Source: Gordionus sp. m RMFG-2023 (Eukaryota > Nematomorpha > Gordioida > Chordodea > Parachordodidae). From it: DNA of 64,000 nt. Location of the stretch: contig NC_088776.1 of NCBI RefSeq assembly GCF_954871325.1, positions 53,648,569 through 53,712,568 on the forward strand, written 5' to 3'. The position numbers and the translations under genes were made by a program. The notes beneath the pieces were generated by a model. That model saw nothing but the letters and a program-made list of their open reading frames with translations. It was not told the DNA's origin and did not search any database. Below, piece by piece: positions 59,952 through 64,000 of this stretch. Within the stretch, counting starts at the first letter, position 1, and every line of letters begins with the position of its first letter.

Positions 59952-62900
59952 AGACTCTTAAATTTATTATAAATTTTTAAAAAGAATTAGGGAAGGCTTA
60001 TTTTAAATTTTTGATGCATAAACAATATTTTTCTTTGTATTTTGAAACAGACGGATTTGAGAGTAAATATATATAAAATATATTTTAAGAATTTCATATT
60101 TAAGACTCAGTTTAACATTTCAAGTTTTAACTGTTTAAAATTCCAGGTTCCATAAATTTCAAAATTAAAATAATCTTATTTATAAAGTTTCTTTAAAAAA
60201 TAATCAATCAAATTTCCTGAGTTTTTAATTTTTTTTATTAAAACAATACATTTTGTACATTATTAATTAAAAAACATATGAAATAATAAAAACCTCACCT
60301 ACATTTATGAAACAGACTTAATATTCTTTTTTCATTACCACATGAATGCAGCAAATGTCAAACTTACGATGAGTGTATGGCATTGTAATATCCTTTACAA
60401 TATTAAGATAATACAATATGTTGATTGTGCATTCTCTACAAAATTTGAATTTAAAAAATAATTAAAAGTAATAATAATCTAAACACGACCTTATTTAACA
60501 AAATGAATATTAAAATTTACTCTTTAATTCTAATTTACCAAGAAGTGTTTAGCAATTTCCATTTATTCTTTAAAACGAGATAAGCCTAATTAATTTATGC
60601 CCGAACTTTTTATATTTATTTCCGAGCTCTTTAAACATATAATTAAAAAGCGAAATAAAATAATAATGACTAATAGATTTGTCATAATGAATGAACTTTG
60701 TTATCCTTTAATTTATTTTAAGTAAAAACAAATAAAAAACATTATTTCTTAATTTTTTAATATTTTTTAAGCCATACCATCCCTTATTTTTAAATATCAT
60801 TTCCGAGCTTCAGACCGACTTGCAGGATTCTAATCAATATTTTTAACAATGAGTTAATTTTATTTCAGTTGCTCAAAAAAATTTCTTTTTCAAAAATAAT
60901 TTCATATTTTATTTTAATTCATATTGTTATTAAAAAGTGGCAGAAGAAATTTTTTCAAGTAAAAATATTTGTTTTATAAAGACTCCTATTTATATGCGGA
61001 GAATTTTTTTTTTATTAAACCGTCCGTATAAATAGTTAATTCTCAGAAAACACACTGAATGCTCAGAATTATTTCTTAAGGCTAGGACTAAATTGACCAG
61101 AAAAGATAATAATTGCTCAAATATAAAAGTTGAAACGTTTAGATTAAAAAGTGTCTGTTAAAATACTCAGAACAAGTCACTTAACTGCTAAAAAATATTT
61201 TTGCATGTTACTATTGATTCTAAGAATTTGTATGTGACTATAAATTTTTTAAAAATATTGGCTCTACGGTTCAACATAAACAAAAATTACTAGTTAATAG
61301 GGCTTATTTTTATAAAGCAAAATCTTTATAAATGTTCCTCCTCCCAGCACAATAACTTGGCTGTAACACATTGATACTTTCAAAATAATTTACAGTAATT
61401 GTCAAAAATTCTCATGATTGCCAATTACACCATAATCAACAACATTATATCACAAGCTTTCTAAAATGTTAACATCCATTCACCCTTGAACCTGATAATT
61501 TCCTCAAAGATAATTTAAAAGACTTGAGCCTATTATTTAAATAACTTAAGCAGGTGTTTCTCTAGCCCTAGGACAACTTTAGGCGGAGATCTATACAAGA
61601 GGTTTTATCTAAGATTGAAGATCTCTTTAGAAATCGATAGATCTTACTTCCCTATTATTCCCTCATCCCTTCATACTACTACTAAAATATTTTTAAAAAA
61701 AATTTCGCATTTTAAAATGAATTTATTTATTTTTACTGGTATTTTTTTTTAATATTTTCAAATTTTATTAACTTTTTTAATCAGAGGCAGAGGTCTATAA
61801 AAAAAGAATTGAATTTTGGAAACCATGTCAAAGCTTTTTTTGGAAAACATTTTCCCGGCTTGGATTTTTATTTTTGGAAATGCGTCCTGTTAATTTATAT
61901 TTATTTTTTTGAATTATGATGACTGCTCTTTAAAAATTGTTCCAACCAGTAAATGAATATTATACTCTTCATTATATATTTTTAACTAAATCTTCATTCA
62001 TTGTAAGCCATAATTTGTGGCGAGGAAAAGAAAAATACTGTTTATTTTGTAAATTTCACCTTGAATTCGCGAATGTGAATGAGAGGGTGATTAATTTAAA
62101 TGTAAATAATTTCATTGATTTACTTTAAAATATAATTTTTGTAAATCGGCAATCCCGAGTTTTTAATTTTCGAGAGACACGAGTTTTTTTAAATAGTACC
62201 ATATTTTTTTACCCATTTCTGGCCGAATCTGCCCCTGGGTTTAATTTAAGACTCATCTCAATATATTATATTGTAACTCTCACCCCATATTTATCTAAAT
62301 TGAGCCTAAGGTGACTATTTTTTTCACTTATGTTTAAAAATATTGTCTACCTTCCCCTCCCCATCTCCCCTTGCTCAAGAATATTCGAATATTTATAGTG
62401 ACATTGACAGTTCAATAAAAAAATATTATATTTTTTTCCAGTTAATTAAATATTTTTTATATTTAGCTTTCCTCATAATTATATTGTTGAGGGTGACTAA
62501 CAAAACGCTGCAAGATTTTTTTTATTAAAAATATTCGAGATTTCGAGATATTATGTTACAATTTTTATCCCCATCTCACTCCCTTTTCTAGGCTTACCTT
62601 GATAACTTAGAGTTGAGTGACAATGTAAATAGATCATTTTATTAGATTATTGATACCTATATGGGAATATTATATTAAAAATATTTAAACTCTATATTTT
62701 CCCCACCGCTCCATTAAGACTAAATCTCTAAGGCATATATAAATGTTATCGATTAATTCAATATATTTGCTTTATTAGCTTTCAGTTAATGCTATTGTCA
62801 AGATGATTTTTAATATAAAAGTTTTAAAACCTCCATCCCTCTACCTTTATGACTTAAGTTTTCAATTATATTTTTAAAACTTTTTATTTCAAAAGTAATT

Positions 62901-63523
62901 AATCCATTTTAAGTCCATAAAAACATTAATTATCATTTCATGATACACCTTTTATAAATTTTTCATAAAAAAAATAATTTTCCTTCTTTTTCTAAGATAA
63001 AATAAACAAAATACAAGCAATAAATTTACAACAATAGCTTTAATTTCATACCCATTTCGAAATACATTTAAAAAGTTTTAACCTCTCTTTTATAGATAGA
63101 TTCAAGTTCCTAGAGTGTTAAATTATTTAATAGCAATCAAATAATGATTCTTTAACCTTTCTATTAATGCCATTGACGAAAAGAATTTTAGTAGCTTTCA
63201 GTTGATTCTTGATGTTTTCTGAATAACTTTCCTACCTTCATGGAGCAATTAACGAAAAAACTTTGAGGGTTTCAGTTTTTTTCCGATAATAATATGTCTT
63301 TATAAAAAATAATTGCTATTATATTTTAATTTAAAAAAATATAAAATTAAAGCAAAAATAAGCTAGAAATAAAGAAAAAAAACGAAATAAATGACTGGAA
63401 AGAAAAGAAATTAATAAAGTATTAAATTATTGGCATTACGAAAGAATTTAAAAAATAAAAAATTGGGAATGATATTCAATAATAAAATTAAATGTATTTT
63501 ATAATTTTTTAAAGTAATAATAG
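59952..63523. other. AT-rich stretch, sparse
   Basis: Apart from the candidate exon at 60051, I see no element or repeat. ORFs at 61937-62128 and 62343-62528 (63 and 61 codons) have no recognisable content. Confidence 0.4.
60051..60062 (+). CDS. Micro-exon candidate, 12 nt (DGFE)
   Basis: The acceptor TTTCTTTGTATTTTGAAACAG has a clear polypyrimidine tract; the donor is GTAAAT. Open in phase 1. The split codon with the exon at 63524 would be AAA (Lys). Confidence 0.3.
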
Positions 63524-63535
63524 AACCTGATGCCG
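63524..63535 (+). CDS. Micro-exon candidate, 12 nt (EPDA)
   Basis: The acceptor is TAATAATAG and the donor is GTAAAA. Phase 1 on both sides. The intron that follows (53 nt) starts GTAAAAATATTTTTAATA, like the intron after 409. Confidence 0.4.
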
Positions 63536-63588
63536 GTAAAAATATTTTTAATAAAAAAACTAAATAGTTTAATAATTTTTATTAAAAG

Positions 63589-63609
63589 AAATTGAAGAAG
63601 TTGCTCCCG
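63589..63609 (+). CDS. Micro-exon candidate, 21 nt (EIEEVAP)
   Basis: The acceptor is ATTAAAAG and the donor is GTAAGA. The E-E-V-A-P end mirrors G-E-A-V-P at 395. Further exons would lie beyond the window. Confidence 0.45.
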
Positions 63610-63699
63610 GTAAGATATAAAAACACATTTCATACTTGTTTTTTAAAATAAATTTAAATAAATTCGACAAAAATATTGATTTTAATATTATGATTATAA

Positions 63700-63960
63700 A
63701 ATTTATATTAGTGGTTGGCTTCTTCGGTCGGTTATAGATTTTAGTCAGCTTAAGTTTTTTGGCGGAGCGGGCTCAAATTTTTTTACCGACAGGTTTTAGT
63801 TTTGAAAATAATTTGCCTAGCCCTGTCTTTAAAATATTTTACAAAAGCAGAGATTTGCGAGGTCCAGCTTACATTTTAGGTTAATATTGTTTTTACCCGA
63901 GCCGGTCAGTTAAAATAACCGACCGGGCTTACTTTTGGAAGAGCCAGACAGGGTTTCTCA
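63700..63960. repeat. GGTCGGTTA-bearing patch, probable element end
   Basis: GGTCGGTTATAG (63732) is echoed inverted as AATAACCGACCGGGC (63914), and CCGGTCAGTTAAAATAACCG forms a short palindrome. GAGCC/GGCTC and CCCTGTC/GACAGGG pairs also occur. It looks like the end of a DNA element cut off by the window edge. Confidence 0.35.
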
Positions 63961-64000
63961 AAGCTCCAATTTATATTATAAATGTTTCCATTTATTTAAC

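Noticed and set aside
63100-63120. 21-nt micro-exon candidate
   Set aside because: The donor is weak and its split codon with the next candidate would be TAA.

Overview
This is a very AT-rich (roughly four fifths A+T by eye), gene-poor eukaryotic nuclear window. It looks metazoan: long non-coding stretches, possible micro-exons separated by kilobases, hAT and Tc1/mariner DNA transposons, tRNA-derived SINEs, Ty3/Gypsy fossils and a retroelement tail of an animal-type family. I cannot name the species. I see no rRNA, genuine tRNA gene, CRISPR array or prokaryotic operon.

The centrepiece is a 12.9 kb hAT transposon at 17725-30599, bounded by a perfect 8-bp target duplication (TAATAAAA). Its ends are very long inverted arms (about 4.0 and 3.0 kb) made of a 32-bp tandem repeat, then a ~119-bp tandem array (about 18 copies left, about 10 right), then unique sequence. 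Between the arms, on the minus strand, lies a five-exon hAT transposase gene that reads open over 610 codons (BED zinc finger, RNase-H-like core, C-terminal dimerisation domain). Its last exon lies mostly inside the left arm, and a 5'-cut copy of that exon sits in the right arm. The large second intron carries a further foldback/hAT element and decayed pieces of the same family. Small non-autonomous elements with the same TAGTGTTGTTAA-type ends are scattered through the window; two have perfect 8-bp target duplications (30972-31159, 47024-47246).

The second notable feature is a set of candidate micro-exons on the plus strand (9-45 nt, almost all multiples of 3, phase 1 on both sides) at 395, 3.3-3.9 kb, 6.8-7.3 kb, 41.1 kb, 45.9-46.4 kb (with a possible terminal exon and stop at 46417), 52.6 kb, 60.05 kb and 63.5-63.6 kb. 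Several encode variants of a short acidic/hydrophobic word (GEAVP, VEAAA, EEVAP, GEANP), and the introns behind them begin alike. This is the architecture of micro-exon genes; transcripts would be needed to prove it.

Layout: 0-10 kb micro-exon candidates in AT-rich DNA with old MITEs and coding relics; 10-17.7 kb diverged duplications, a SINE and simple repeats; 17.7-30.6 kb the giant hAT; 30.6-43 kb mostly empty with a few unassigned ORFs and a retroelement tail fossil; 43-46 kb a SINE and two nested hATs; 46-47 kb exon cluster and MITE; 47.3-51.3 kb a Tc1/mariner relic abutting a minus-strand Gypsy fossil; 53.6-60 kb a hAT element split by a small-LTR Gypsy-type fossil and a second copy of the retroelement tail; 60-64 kb sparse DNA with the last micro-exon candidates.
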